Shown here piece after piece: positions 8,895 through 17,956 of a DNA stretch of 41,060 nucleotides. How positions within the stretch are numbered: the first letter of the stretch is position 1; each line of letters starts with the position of its first letter. The DNA is taken from the NCBI GenBank assembly GCA_964473505.1, contig CAYYPG010000008.1, forward strand, positions 1 through 41,060. Direction: 5' to 3'. Made by a program: the position numbers and the translations under genes. Under the pieces are notes generated by a model, which saw nothing but the letters and a program-made list of their open reading frames with translations, ran no database searches and was not told the DNA's origin. The DNA is from JAOABV01 sp964473505. Lineage in GTDB: Bacteria > Hydrothermota > Tepidihabitantia > Tepidihabitantales > CAIPLT01.

Positions 8895-8960
8895 ATGGTT
8901 GCGAGACCAAAAATCAAATTCAAGGTAGCAAAAGTGGATTTTCACAGAACCTTCCTATAA
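8895..8960 (+). pseudogene. Short frame or gene start, family C copy 3
   Basis: A 22-codon frame from ATG 8895 to TAA 8958, beginning MVARPKIKFKVAKVDF. DNA similarity to 779-844 covers the whole frame with one small indel. Repeat B copy 2 starts three bases downstream, so the original gene may have been cut by that element. Confidence 0.3.
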
Positions 8961-8962
8961 AG

Positions 8963-9065
8963 AACTATGACAAAGTCGATATTAGTTTAAAAGACATGCA
9001 ATGCAGAAGTATAATTGTTGATCTTTCTTGTGGGGTGCGGTTTCTCTTGAGCATTTTTCATAGTT
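8963..9065 (-). repeat. Repeat B, copy 2, with perfect inverted ends
   Basis: 103 bp bounded by AACTATGA and TCATAGTT, a perfect 8-bp inverted pair. Very close to the copy at 33225-33328 in the interior (ATGCTCAAGAGAAACC, CTTCTGCAT). It differs from the 10868-10971 copy at one position of the stem, with a matching change on the other arm. Confidence 0.8.
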
Positions 9066-9094
9066 TCCCTATACATTATCTACCATAAGATATT

Positions 9095-9132
9095 AGCAAA
9101 AAATAACCCCGCATCAAATTATTGATGCGGGG
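9095..9132 (-). terminator. Rho-independent terminator of the outer-membrane gene
   Basis: An 11-bp perfect stem CCCCGCATCAA / TTGATGCGGGG (9107-9117 with 9122-9132) and a 4-nt loop. On the minus strand it is followed by a run of T. It lies 22 nt after the stop codon of the gene at 9155-10771. Confidence 0.9.
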
Positions 9133-9154
9133 GAAACAAATATCCTCAATCGGC

Positions 9155-10771
9155 TTAGAACTTAATATTTACACCTAATTGCCACCTTTTTAAATCAGTA
9201 AGTTGTGCGAAGTTTAAGAAGTTCAATTCGATGTTATCGTTGACTTTGAACCCCAATCCATAATGATAAGCAGTCGCATTACTCATTGTAAGTTTAGATT
9301 CAGATTTAAAACTCCACGAATCTAATTCATCTTGCGGTTCAATAATTATTGTATCCCGGAAAGCTGGGTTTTGAGAACGACGTACAACACGTTTATAAGT
9401 CTCTCCTTTGTCGGTCAAAATCATCTCGCTATAATCTTTAAGCGTAAGTGTAATCTCCTGTGTAACACCTAATCTCAATACTAATTTATTCGTCAAAAAA
9501 CTTTCTAATCCCACAGGAATCTTTAAGGATAAACCGCCGGTGCAATTTTTGATATCGTAATACTCACCGTTATTCGCTTCTTCAGTATATTCAGCTGTAT
9601 CAGGCACATTTCGATAATAGTATCTGGTCTCAAACTCGGGTTCGGCTTTTATTTTCAGATTTGTGGTGAAGTATGAAGGCAACAAACCGATGGCAAAAAT
9701 ATTGTGCATATCGAAGGCCTCAAACTTTTTCTCGCCACCGATACCAAGCGCAATTTTGAAATAATTAAGTTTGCCATCAAACTTCTGTGTAGCCGATTCG
9801 GAATTTTCTATTTTTCCACCACTGGTTTGAGTATTTAAGGAATAGGTTGTCTCGGTCATAGTGCCATTTACTGGTTGATGGGAATAAGCTATTTCTGCCA
9901 AAATTGACATTGAGTACTCGTCGGTTCTTCGCTTATTGCGACCATTTAGCGCAAGAAAAACTCCGCTAGTTTCTTGTTTTTCAACTACCTCATTGAAATT
10001 TTTCAACAAACTAGTCAGAGTTTGGCTCACAAAACTATTTAAACTCGAATTCAAAAAGTTATTGGGGACAACACCTTTTGCTTTATCATACCCAAATGAA
10101 AAACAAAATGCCATTTCATTTTCTGGTTCACCCATTACTACACCAGCTAAAATCGGTAATGAGAATACATTTGCCTTGGATTTAATCTCATTTTTGGTAT
10201 AATTATAATTTAGCATTGTATCGTGACTGTACAAGTAATGAACAGTAGTCGTTCGACTAACAAATTCGTCGTTGATTTTCTGAGGTGCAATCATAAGTCC
10301 CACATCATATTTACAGAGTTTTTTGCCCAAAATCAGATTCAGCGTATTGTTGATATAATTATCAACGATTTCGGTTTTTGTACTATCGATTATTCGGTTA
10401 ACGCCTACTTTTTCAATGCTGTCTTTCTCACTTGTTAATTTAAAATTCCAGCCACCAGTTTCGAATAGTGCACCACATTTAATGTTTTGAAAAGCCGTAA
10501 TTACGCCAATCAAATTATAGTACATCGAAGGAGCATATGTGGGGTCAAAAATATATGCTGGTTCAGAATTTATTCCGGAAAGATTTGTATAAACATTCGT
10601 TCCTTCGATACGATTAATATATGCCGGATTGAAAAAGAGGTCAGAATACTCGTCATCAACAATACCAACTAAGTCAGGACCTAAGCCGCGCATACGCATT
10701 GACACCGGAACTATAGCCAACGCAATCGTTGTAGTTAGTAATACACCAAGTATTACTTTATATTTACACAT
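9155..10771 (-). CDS. Outer-membrane beta-barrel protein
   Basis: 538 residues. A signal peptide (residues 1 to about 20, KYKVILGVLLTTTIALAIV) is followed by a GLGPDLVGIVDDEYSDLFFNPA stretch of the kind seen at the start of PorV/UPF0164-like barrels. After that come alternating hydrophobic/polar strands ending in LGVNIKF, a C-terminal aromatic residue as expected for BAM-inserted barrels. It should sit in the outer membrane; transport or secretion role is unknown. A strong AGGAGG is 5 nt before the ATG, a consensus promoter is 50-80 nt upstream and a terminator is just downstream, so it is a single-gene unit and probably well expressed. I cannot name the family more precisely. Confidence 0.8.
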   Translation of the reverse strand: MCKYKVILGVLLTTTIALAIVPVSMRMRGLGPDLVGIVDDEYSDLFFNPAYINRIEGTNVYTNLSGINSEPAYIFDPTYAPSMYYNLIGVITAFQNIKCGALFETGGWNFKLTSEKDSIEKVGVNRIIDSTKTEIVDNYINNTLNLILGKKLCKYDVGLMIAPQKINDEFVSRTTTVHYLYSHDTMLNYNYTKNEIKSKANVFSLPILAGVVMGEPENEMAFCFSFGYDKAKGVVPNNFLNSSLNSFVSQTLTSLLKNFNEVVEKQETSGVFLALNGRNKRRTDEYSMSILAEIAYSHQPVNGTMTETTYSLNTQTSGGKIENSESATQKFDGKLNYFKIALGIGGEKKFEAFDMHNIFAIGLLPSYFTTNLKIKAEPEFETRYYYRNVPDTAEYTEEANNGEYYDIKNCTGGLSLKIPVGLESFLTNKLVLRLGVTQEITLTLKDYSEMILTDKGETYKRVVRRSQNPAFRDTIIIEPQDELDSWSFKSESKLTMSNATAYHYGLGFKVNDNIELNFLNFAQLTDLKRWQLGVNIKF

Positions 10772-10825
10772 AGTGCCTCCTGTTCTGCACTTTCTAATCC
10801 ATTTTCCAATAAATGGGTTTATTGT

Positions 10826-10853
10826 ATTTTATCAAAAATACCTTTTTTGTCAA
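10826..10853 (-). promoter_or_regulatory. Promoter of the outer-membrane gene
   Basis: TTGACA (10848-10853), 16-nt spacer, TAAAAT (10826-10831) on the minus strand, near consensus. The leader would be about 48 nt and contains the AGGAGG site. Confidence 0.75.
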
Positions 10854-10867
10854 GGATAAAATGTGAA

Positions 10868-10971
10868 AACTCTGAAAAATGCCCAAGAAACACCAAGCCC
10901 CATAAGAAAAGACCAAAAATTATGCTTCTGCATTTCATGCCTTCTGGACCAATATTGACTTTATCAGAGTT
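10868..10971 (+). repeat. Repeat B, copy 3, with perfect inverted ends
   Basis: 104 bp bounded by AACTCTGA and TCAGAGTT, a perfect 8-bp inverted pair. The interior has AAAATGCCCAAGAAACACC, CTTCTGCATTTCATG and AATATTGACTTT. No open frame is conserved among copies. It fills most of the spacer between the outer-membrane gene promoter and the PAP2 gene; the rest of that spacer (10972-11143) shows nothing. Confidence 0.8.
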
Positions 10972-11143
10972 CTTAATGTAAAAGATTGCTGAATAAACTT
11001 TCGTACCATTATATACATTTTGTAATCACTCAGTTTGTTTTTTTATAAGTTCAGCTCACTCTTTTCTTTCTACTCATTAGACACCAATTGCCCCAAAAAG
11101 TAAAATGCTCAATTTGTTTAACATCTTCGATTTCTTATTAATT

Positions 11144-11782
11144 TTATTGCCCAGTGCCGTTTCCCAAAAGTTTGAAAAGTCTTTTTTCTAATTTTAAGGT
11201 CAAATAGCCAATACCGATCCCCCAGATTGCTCCCGCAACCACATCTGAAGGATAGTGTTCTCCTAAATAAATTCGTGAAAGACCAACCATTACGCCAAAA
11301 CCATATAAAGGAACCGCCAATTTGGGGTATTTATTTCCATAAACAGTTGCCAAAGAAAAATATCCCAGAGTATGGCCAGATGGAAACGAAGAATCCCAAC
11401 GAGAAGTCTGTTGATTTTCCGGCCTTGGTCGATTACATACGGCTTTTAAGATTATTCCTGTAACTGATGCGGTCGTCCAAGATGTCAGCGCTAATTTGGC
11501 GACTTTCTGTTCTTTGGCCCCACCGAAATAAAATACCGCCAGATTACTTGCTGCTAATGCTGTCGGACTCGAAGTAAATTCAGTAAACTTCATTATTTTA
11601 TCCATCGTTGCAGACTGCCAGTCGTGACGAATCGTATTATATAATGATTGGTCAATATTATCTGCTTTTACAGTTAAAACGAAAACAATAATTACCAAAG
11701 CTAAAAACATCACACTCTTAGAATTTAGTTGATATCGTTTTAGCAAATTAATCAACAATCTCTTATTAGAACAGAATTTCAA
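11144..11782 (-). CDS. PAP2-family membrane phosphatase
   Basis: 212 residues with all three motifs of the phosphatidic acid phosphatase type 2 superfamily: KAVCNRPRP (K113, R120), PSGHT (H137) and SRIYLGEHYPSDV (R170, H176, D180). Several hydrophobic segments (about 25-40, 100-112, 140-175, 183-198) make it an integral inner-membrane protein with the active site facing outward. Possible substrates are undecaprenyl diphosphate or lipid phosphates; sequence does not decide. The start overlaps the end of the radical SAM gene by 17 nt, implying coupling. An internal ATG at codon 25 would shorten the N-terminus. Confidence 0.88.
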   Translation of the reverse strand: MKFCSNKRLLINLLKRYQLNSKSVMFLALVIIVFVLTVKADNIDQSLYNTIRHDWQSATMDKIMKFTEFTSSPTALAASNLAVFYFGGAKEQKVAKLALTSWTTASVTGIILKAVCNRPRPENQQTSRWDSSFPSGHTLGYFSLATVYGNKYPKLAVPLYGFGVMVGLSRIYLGEHYPSDVVAGAIWGIGIGYLTLKLEKRLFKLLGNGTGQ

Positions 11783-12584
11783 TATTTAATCTTTTACTTT
11801 GGGCAATCTTTACAATATGCTGTCTCAAATTATCAACATAATTGTTGTAATTGCGGATTATATGTTGATAGTAAGCTACCGCTTGGGGATAAAGGTCTTT
11901 TATTTTTGATAGAATTACCGGATTTTTCTGATTAAGATAATTTAATTTATCGACCAATATTCGGTTAGTACCAGTATTATGAAAAACATCAAAGATTCTA
12001 CCAAGTGCGGATTCAGTATCGGAAAAATAAGGAAGAATTGGTCCAAAAAATACACTAGTATCAATTCCGGCGTCAACCAAAACCCTCACGCATTTAAGAC
12101 GATTTTCAACTGAATCCGCATAGGGTTCAAAGATCTTACGAATTTTATCATCAATCGTTGTAATCGTTATCTCCACAGAACAATCATTGTAATTCTTAAG
12201 TAAATCAATATCCCGACAAACCAATGACGATTTAGTTAAAATCTCAAATGGGAAATTATGTTCTCTCAAGATTTTTATCGCAGTTCGTGTTAGCTGTCTT
12301 TCCCTTTCAATTGGTTGATATGGGTCAGCGACGGTTCCAATACATACTTGACCGAGTTTTTTCTTCTTTATTTCTTTTGTTAAAACCTCGGCTAAATTAA
12401 CCTTAATATCGACAAAAGAACCCCACTTTTCTTTATGATGGGAATAATCCTTCATAAAAGTTGCATAACAATAAATACAACTGTGAACACATCCGACATA
12501 AGGATTAATACAATACACCGTCCCGGAGATTTTTGATTTATTGAGAATGCCTTTGGCGAAGACTTCTTTAATATGAATCATCAA
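11766..12584 (-). CDS. Radical SAM protein, spore-photoproduct-lyase-like
   Basis: 272 residues. The [4Fe-4S]/SAM motif CxxxCxxC is GCVHSCIYCYA with C32, C36 and C39. The start (GTVYCINPYVGC), then IGTVADPYQPIE and FEILTKSSLVCRDIDLL, place it in the SplB-related group often annotated Rv2578c-like. The family uses a 5'-deoxyadenosyl radical, but the substrate of this branch is unknown. A true spore photoproduct lyase is unlikely since nothing else points to sporulation. It follows ribE by 87 nt and overlaps the PAP2 gene. Confidence 0.88.
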   Translation of the reverse strand: MMIHIKEVFAKGILNKSKISGTVYCINPYVGCVHSCIYCYATFMKDYSHHKEKWGSFVDIKVNLAEVLTKEIKKKKLGQVCIGTVADPYQPIERERQLTRTAIKILREHNFPFEILTKSSLVCRDIDLLKNYNDCSVEITITTIDDKIRKIFEPYADSVENRLKCVRVLVDAGIDTSVFFGPILPYFSDTESALGRIFDVFHNTGTNRILVDKLNYLNQKNPVILSKIKDLYPQAVAYYQHIIRNYNNYVDNLRQHIVKIAQSKRLNIEILF

Positions 12585-12671
12585 TTAAAAAATTTCACTT
12601 TTGAATTTGACATTGGGTAAAAGTTAAAAAAAAACGCTCCACTAAAAATCGTCTCCAAAACATCTATTAAT

Positions 12672-13253
12672 TTAACATCGTAGGTTTTGAATGTATTTAC
12701 CAATAATATCAAATTCAACATTAACCCAATCGCCGATTTTTTTGTATTTCAAGGTAGTATGGTCAAAAGTAAAGGGAATGATATTAACTTCTATTTTTTG
12801 TCCTTTGATTTTCGCAACGGTCAGGCTGATACCATCAATAGCGATTGAACCTCTTGCCACAATGTTTTTAATACCTGCTTGGGAAATTTGAATTTCCAGC
12901 ATCCTTTGTCCTGATTTGTTGCGGATATTAATGATCCGTGCCTTCTCATCAATATGTCCTTGGACAATATGCCCTTCTAACCGATCAGTGAGTTTTCGCG
13001 GCCGTTCTAAATTAACATAATCACCAACTTTAATCTGAGCAAGATTGGTAGTTTTCAGAGTTTCAGCGATGGCTTCAACTTGAAATGAATCTTTTTGTGT
13101 CATAATAACTGTTAAACAACAACCATTAACCGCGATGCTATCTGATGGTTTTAATTCGGAACTAAATGGTGCAGAGATTAGGAAAATTTTATTATTGTTT
13201 TTGGTATGAATGTTTGTTACTTTCCCGATGGATTCAATTATGCCCGTAAACAT
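12672..13253 (-). CDS. ribE: Riboflavin synthase, alpha chain
   Basis: 193 residues made of two lumazine-binding lobes. The first starts MFTGIIESIGKV with SIAVNGCCLTV. The second has GHIVQGHID and SIAIDGISLTV. It dismutates two 6,7-dimethyl-8-ribityllumazine molecules to riboflavin. Length is slightly short of the usual 200-215, normal for compact versions. It lies 47 nt after ribD on the same strand. Lumazine synthase and the GTP cyclohydrolase/DHBP synthase are not in this window. I see no FMN riboswitch upstream of ribD or ribE. Confidence 0.96.
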   Translation of the reverse strand: MFTGIIESIGKVTNIHTKNNNKIFLISAPFSSELKPSDSIAVNGCCLTVIMTQKDSFQVEAIAETLKTTNLAQIKVGDYVNLERPRKLTDRLEGHIVQGHIDEKARIINIRNKSGQRMLEIQISQAGIKNIVARGSIAIDGISLTVAKIKGQKIEVNIIPFTFDHTTLKYKKIGDWVNVEFDIIGKYIQNLRC

Positions 13254-13300
13254 AATTCTCTATTTTATAGATTTATACAAAAATATCCCATTAGTTTTAA

Positions 13301-14392
13301 TTACAAATAGCCTTCAATAATAAAATCTTTACCTATTTTAATGATTTGATATTCTTTTAATTGGATGGCCGATTTCAAACTATTTATTTTTAGATAATCA
13401 GAAAATGTGACTCCTTTGCCTAATATTTTCGGAGCATATATTAAATAGATTTTATCCACAATCTTAGCTTGTAATGCCGAACTGGCAACTGTTGCTCCGC
13501 CCTCGATTAAAACTGAGGCAATCTTTCTTTTGGCTAATTCTTGTAAAATCTCATTCCATGATAAAAGTCCATTTTCGTTCGGTTTTACCTTTATTATCTC
13601 AAGATTTTTTTTCATTACCTTTACATCTTTAATTCTTTGATGATTACTTGTAAATATAATCGTTGGGTTTGGTTCTTTCATTATTTTAGCCATTGCTGGT
13701 ATTTTCAGATCGGAGTCTAAAATGACCTGTGTTAATCTTTTCTTCGGTTCGATACGGCAGGTCAACCTCGGATTATCTATTAGGATTGTGTTAATCCCGA
13801 CTAAAATTGCATCTGCCTCTTTTCTTAATTGCTGGGCAAATTTTCGGCTCAAAGCAGTTGTTATCCATTTCGACTCTTTATTTTCAGTTGCAATACGTCC
13901 ATCAAGAGTTAATGCCAATTTTAAAACAACAAAAGGTAATCCTGTTTTAATGAATTTAAAGTAAGACTCGTTCTGTTTTTCAATCGCTTCTTTTAAGAGT
14001 CCAACTCTAGTTTTAATTCCGGCATTATGCAAATCGAGTATACCTTTCTTGCAGACCTTAGGATTACAATCATAAGTTCCAATTACAACTTCTTTGATAC
14101 CAGATTTAATTATTGCCGGAACGCACGGCGGAGTTTTCTTTTCCCAATAATTACAAGGTTCTAATGTGACATAAAGAGTCGCACCTTTGACCGATGTTTT
14201 TGCACTTTTTATTGCATTAATCTCGGCATGAGCTTCGCCAAATTTTTTATGATATCCTTGTCCAATAATTTTTCTGTTTTTGACAATTATTGCTCCTACT
14301 AATGGATTAGGTGATACAAACCCCCGACCTTTTTCTGCCAACTCGATTGCTTTTTGCATATAAAATATATCTTGCTGGCTGAAATAGAACAT
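13301..14392 (-). CDS. ribD: Bifunctional riboflavin deaminase/reductase RibD
   Basis: 363 residues. The N-terminal zinc deaminase domain (about 1-145) has HAEINAIK (H55, E57) and PCNYWEKKTPPC (C80, C90). The C-terminal dihydrofolate-reductase-like domain (about 150-363) has ITTALSRKFAQQLRKEADAILVG and VLIEGGATVASSAL. It catalyses two successive steps from the GTP-derived pyrimidine to ribitylamino-uracil phosphate. The loop between the two zinc cysteines has one residue more than the usual PCxHxGxTPPC, which may be harmless. It sits 114 nt after the EF-G-like gene and before ribE. Confidence 0.95.
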   Translation of the reverse strand: MFYFSQQDIFYMQKAIELAEKGRGFVSPNPLVGAIIVKNRKIIGQGYHKKFGEAHAEINAIKSAKTSVKGATLYVTLEPCNYWEKKTPPCVPAIIKSGIKEVVIGTYDCNPKVCKKGILDLHNAGIKTRVGLLKEAIEKQNESYFKFIKTGLPFVVLKLALTLDGRIATENKESKWITTALSRKFAQQLRKEADAILVGINTILIDNPRLTCRIEPKKRLTQVILDSDLKIPAMAKIMKEPNPTIIFTSNHQRIKDVKVMKKNLEIIKVKPNENGLLSWNEILQELAKRKIASVLIEGGATVASSALQAKIVDKIYLIYAPKILGKGVTFSDYLKINSLKSAIQLKEYQIIKIGKDFIIEGYL

Positions 14393-14506
14393 AAGCTACC
14401 TCGTTTTTCGCTATCCCCGGCTCGCTTTATACTAGCATATTTTAGAAGACCTATATTATCCTCCCAAATAAAGTTTATCCTGTTATTAACCTTAGTATAT
14501 TTTTCG

Positions 14507-16594
14507 CTATTTTTTCTCAGTGCCTTGTTGGGTTTTCTTCGCCGCTTCAATAATCTTTACCGCAATTTCCTTTGGTACTTCTTCATAATGGGAAAAACGC
14601 ATTGTAAAATACCCTCGACCTTGTGTAATTGACCGTAAAGTGGTTGAATACTTATACATCTCTGCTTGGGGAACTTTGGCTCTTATAATCTGGAGATTTC
14701 CTTCGGCTTCCACGCCCATTATTTTACCACGACGGGCATTCAAATCACCCATAATATCGCCAACAAATTTTTCCGGTACAGTTACTTCGACATCATAAAT
14801 CGGTTCTAATAAGACCAAACCGGCTTTTTCACAAGCCGCTTTGAATGCCAGAGAACCGGCAATCTTAAAAGCAATATCGGAAGAATCGACCTCATGATAT
14901 GAACCATCATAAATTGTTACTTTCAAATCGATTACCGGATAATTGGCCAAGACACCGTTAGCCATCGTTTCTAAGACACCTTTTTCTACCGAAGGAATAT
15001 ATTTTGCTGGCACTGCACCACCATAGATTTCATCAACGAATTCAAAACCACTACCGCGTTCTTTAGGTTCAATACGCAGCCAAACATCACCATATTGTCC
15101 TCGACCACCACTCTGTTTTTTATATTTTCCTTGCGCTTCAGCCTTTTTAGTTATTGTCTCGCGATAAGGGATTTTCGGTTTTTCCAAATCGACCGAAACA
15201 TCAAACTTTCGTTTTAACCGACCAATGATTACATCCAGATGTAATTCACCCAAACCAGCGATTAATTGTTGTTTTAATTCATGGTCATAAACATAAGTAA
15301 AAGTTGGGTCTTCTTCATGTAATCGCAAAAGACCATTTGATACCTTCTCTTCATCACCCTTGGATTTAGGAACGATTGCTACCGAAATTGATGGTTGCGG
15401 AAACTCAATGGCCGGTAATTTAAGTAACTCTTGAGGACTTGTCAGGGTATCCGAAGTCTTGGTTTGCTTCAGTTTAACTAAAGCACCAATTTCTCCGGTT
15501 CGTAACTTATTAGTTTCCGAACGTTCACGTCCTTTCACATAATATATTTGATTAATCTTTTCTTCGCGCTCTACGGTTGCGTTAATTAGAATACTACCGG
15601 ATTCAATCGTTCCGGAAAAAACTCGAACGTAATTTAAATCTCCAATGTGTGGTTCAGAAACAGTCTTGAATATAAAAGCTAACGGCGGACCCTTGGCATC
15701 AGGATTTTTTTCAATCAGTTGATTGGTCTTAAGATCAATCGCTTTAATCTTTCGGCTCAGGGCTAATCCACTTAATGAATCTATTGCAAAATCAAGGAGA
15801 ATATCAATACCGATATTATCGTATGCATCACCACACAAAACTGGAAATATTTTTTGAGACCTAACACCTTCTTTGACTGCGGATTTTAATTCTTCGGCGG
15901 TAATTTCTGCGCCTTCTAGGTATTTATTCATTAGTGTTTCCGAAAAATCTGATGCCGATTCAATGATTTTTTCTCTCAAAGTATTAATCTGGTCATTTAA
16001 GACCTCGGGCACAGGCACTTTTTTTCTAACATTATCTTTGTAAGAATATGCTTTATTTTCTAATATACTAACTACGCCCTCAAGACCAGATTCTTTACCG
16101 ATAGGTAAAAATAAAGGACAGACAGCGCTTCCCCACTCTTTAATCAGTTCCTCAATAATTTTGTAAAAATCAGCATTTTCTTTTCTCAACTTATTAACAA
16201 AAATTATTCTGGGCAGTTCTTCTTTATTAATATACCGCCAGATTAATTCTGTACCGACTTCGATACCTGAAGTCGCATCAACTACAACCACCGCACAATC
16301 GATGGCACGCAAACCAGAGAGTACTTCACCAATAAAATCCGCGTAGCCTGGTGTGTCTACGATATTAAAATAATGGTCTTTATATATGCCATAGCCTAAA
16401 GCAAGATTAATACTAATTTTGCGCTCGATTTCATCTTCATCATAATTTAACAATGAAGTTCCATCATCTACTCGACCTAACCGTGTGTTCTCTTTTAACA
16501 GATAAAGTATTGCTTCGCCGATGGTCGTTTTACCACAACCTCCGTGCCCGAAAAAACCAAGGTTAATTATTTTGTCAGCACTATATTCTTTCAC
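14507..16594 (-). CDS. EF-G-like translational GTPase (EF-G2 type) with altered G4 motif
   Basis: About 695 residues with the full EF-G domain order: GTPase domain 1-270, then domains II-V ending GYFTMRFSHYEEVP. The P-loop is GHGGCGKTT, as in EF-G2 paralogues (canonical EF-G has AHIDAGKTT), and G3 is DTPGYADF. The guanine-specificity motif NKxD reads NKLR (residues 134-137), aligned with NKMDRENADF of relatives, so the aspartate is replaced by arginine. I start it at GTG 16594 because GGAGG lies 5 nt upstream; a GTG four codons earlier is less likely. Role is likely ribosome-linked but may differ from main EF-G, which must be encoded elsewhere. Confidence 0.88.
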   Translation of the reverse strand: MKEYSADKIINLGFFGHGGCGKTTIGEAILYLLKENTRLGRVDDGTSLLNYDEDEIERKISINLALGYGIYKDHYFNIVDTPGYADFIGEVLSGLRAIDCAVVVVDATSGIEVGTELIWRYINKEELPRIIFVNKLRKENADFYKIIEELIKEWGSAVCPLFLPIGKESGLEGVVSILENKAYSYKDNVRKKVPVPEVLNDQINTLREKIIESASDFSETLMNKYLEGAEITAEELKSAVKEGVRSQKIFPVLCGDAYDNIGIDILLDFAIDSLSGLALSRKIKAIDLKTNQLIEKNPDAKGPPLAFIFKTVSEPHIGDLNYVRVFSGTIESGSILINATVEREEKINQIYYVKGRERSETNKLRTGEIGALVKLKQTKTSDTLTSPQELLKLPAIEFPQPSISVAIVPKSKGDEEKVSNGLLRLHEEDPTFTYVYDHELKQQLIAGLGELHLDVIIGRLKRKFDVSVDLEKPKIPYRETITKKAEAQGKYKKQSGGRGQYGDVWLRIEPKERGSGFEFVDEIYGGAVPAKYIPSVEKGVLETMANGVLANYPVIDLKVTIYDGSYHEVDSSDIAFKIAGSLAFKAACEKAGLVLLEPIYDVEVTVPEKFVGDIMGDLNARRGKIMGVEAEGNLQIIRAKVPQAEMYKYSTTLRSITQGRGYFTMRFSHYEEVPKEIAVKIIEAAKKTQQGTEKK

Positions 16595-16652
16595 TACTGC
16601 CTCCACATTTAAAATTTAAAAAATGATAATTAAATTACTTTTTTCCAAAACT

Positions 16653-16678
16653 TATGACAAACTACTCACCATGTCATA
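16653..16678. promoter_or_regulatory. Inverted repeat in the EF-G-like leader
   Basis: TATGACA (16653-16659) and TGTCATA (16672-16678), perfect 7-bp arms 12 nt apart. They lie between the predicted promoter and the start codon. Could be an operator or an RNA stem; chance is possible in AT-rich DNA. Confidence 0.3.
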
Positions 16679-16776
16679 CAACTTAAGTTTTATGTCCCAT
16701 CAAGAACGATTCGATTTGAATTCCAAACTATTAACTAAGTCTATTTTGGTTTTAGTTAACAATATCATAAAATAAT

Positions 16777-16804
16777 AGCATAACAAAATATTTTCTAAAG
16801 TCAA
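16777..16804 (-). promoter_or_regulatory. Promoter of the EF-G-like gene
   Basis: TTGACT (16799-16804), 16-nt spacer, TATGCT (16777-16782) on the minus strand. The leader would be about 175 nt. The rest of the spacer up to tRNA-Pro (16805-17138) shows no repeat or gene; short coding-like frames near 16960-17030 are not convincing. Confidence 0.55.
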
Positions 16805-17138
16805 CCTGCAAATTTATAATCTATTATCAAATAAAATATTATTGTTTAATAATCTTCAGTTATTTAATTATTTCAGATTAGACATATTAACCAATTATTG
16901 GGCATGTTTAATAAATTCTAAAAAATCTTTTTAACTCGTTGGGATAATATCTAAGCAAATAAAAATCGTGGTATTGAAACCAAAAGATACGATGACTATT
17001 TGTTTTACGCGGACTAATGGAATCTCTGGCAAAATGTAAATAGAGAATAGAGAATGTGGCTCTTTTTATCAAACTATCCTCCGGCAATGCCTTTCAATAA
17101 ATTTAAACAATATGACTACTAATGTTTACAGTTTCTCC

Positions 17139-17167
17139 TTGACATTAAGTAATTTCTAGTTTACACT
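17139..17167 (+). promoter_or_regulatory. Promoter of tRNA-Pro
   Basis: TTGACA (17139-17144), 17-nt spacer, TACACT (17162-17167). Transcription would begin within a few bases of the tRNA 5' end at 17177. Confidence 0.7.
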
Positions 17168-17176
17168 AAATTTAAT

Positions 17177-17251
<75 letters not shown>

Positions 17252-17295
17252 TTAATTGCAACTTTTATCAATTATTAGCGAAAATGTTTACTTGC

Positions 17296-17920
17296 TTACC
17301 TCTCCTTTGGCTCGGTTTGTTCTGCAATTTCCTTATATTTGAGGGTTAAATTAACTGGACGGACAAAATCAAAATTATATTTTTATCCAGCGAACGGCGG
17401 TTCGTTCCAGTGGTTTCGTCAGTTTTTCGGCGGGGTGAGTTGATAAAATTCACTCTTTCAATACTTCAATCCAATTGTCTACCTTTTGCCCGAAACCAGA
17501 CTTTCTTTTGTTAAGATCGGTTTTTATTTTGATAATTTCGTCCTTTTTAGCAAGATAGGTTTTTAAAAATATTTCCGTTCAAAAAGACATTAACGAGCCT
17601 GTCCAGTTTCTTTGATTTCCTATCCCAGATTTTAGACGAAAGATTGCGAAGCCAATATATTTTCTTTTCCCCACATTTCACTTTAACAAGCAGTTTTTCT
17701 TTTTAGTCTTCACAAAGAGCGACTTTTGAGATTTTGCCTTTCAATTGTTCAATTAATAAAATATCTTTACGAACACAAACCAAGTTCTTTAACGAAAATA
17801 GCGACAAGTTCCTCCGATGCCGTGCACCCATTGAACAGTAATTGTCGCAACACATTTGTCACAAGTTAAAAGTATGGTGAATGGGAAATAATGTCGCTTT
17901 TTAGAATAGTGTAGCTTGGC
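17296..17920 (-). pseudogene. Serine recombinase, C-terminal remnant with several frameshifts
   Basis: Read on the minus strand, pieces in different frames line up in order with the C-terminal half of resolvase-type large serine recombinases. First is the zinc-ribbon start KRHYFPFTILLTCDKC (about 17900-17850). Next come CVRKDILLIEQLKGKISKVA and the coiled-coil part KKLDRLVNVFLNG. Then YLAKKDEIIKIKTDLN and GFGQKVDNWIEVLKE, and last FDFVRPVNLTLKYKEIAEQT ending at TAA 17296-17298. At least three frame changes and internal stops interrupt it. The N-terminal catalytic domain is absent; upstream there is only a tandem repeat. Such enzymes integrate and excise mobile elements, so this is likely the trace of a lost element beside tRNA-Pro. 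Family assignment is from pattern memory, not an alignment. Confidence 0.75.
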
Positions 17921-17956
17921 TCTGTTTTTCAATTAGCAGAGGTTAATCTTAAACAA

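Noticed and set aside
8706..9090. Long open frame without a start on the plus strand
   Set aside because: About 115 codons are open but there is no start codon, the stretch includes a tRNA promoter and two repeat B copies, and the frame is not kept in other copies of that repeat.
12585..14506. FMN riboswitch before the riboflavin genes
   Set aside because: The spacers before ribD (114 nt) and ribE (47 nt) are too short or lack the conserved RFN segments.
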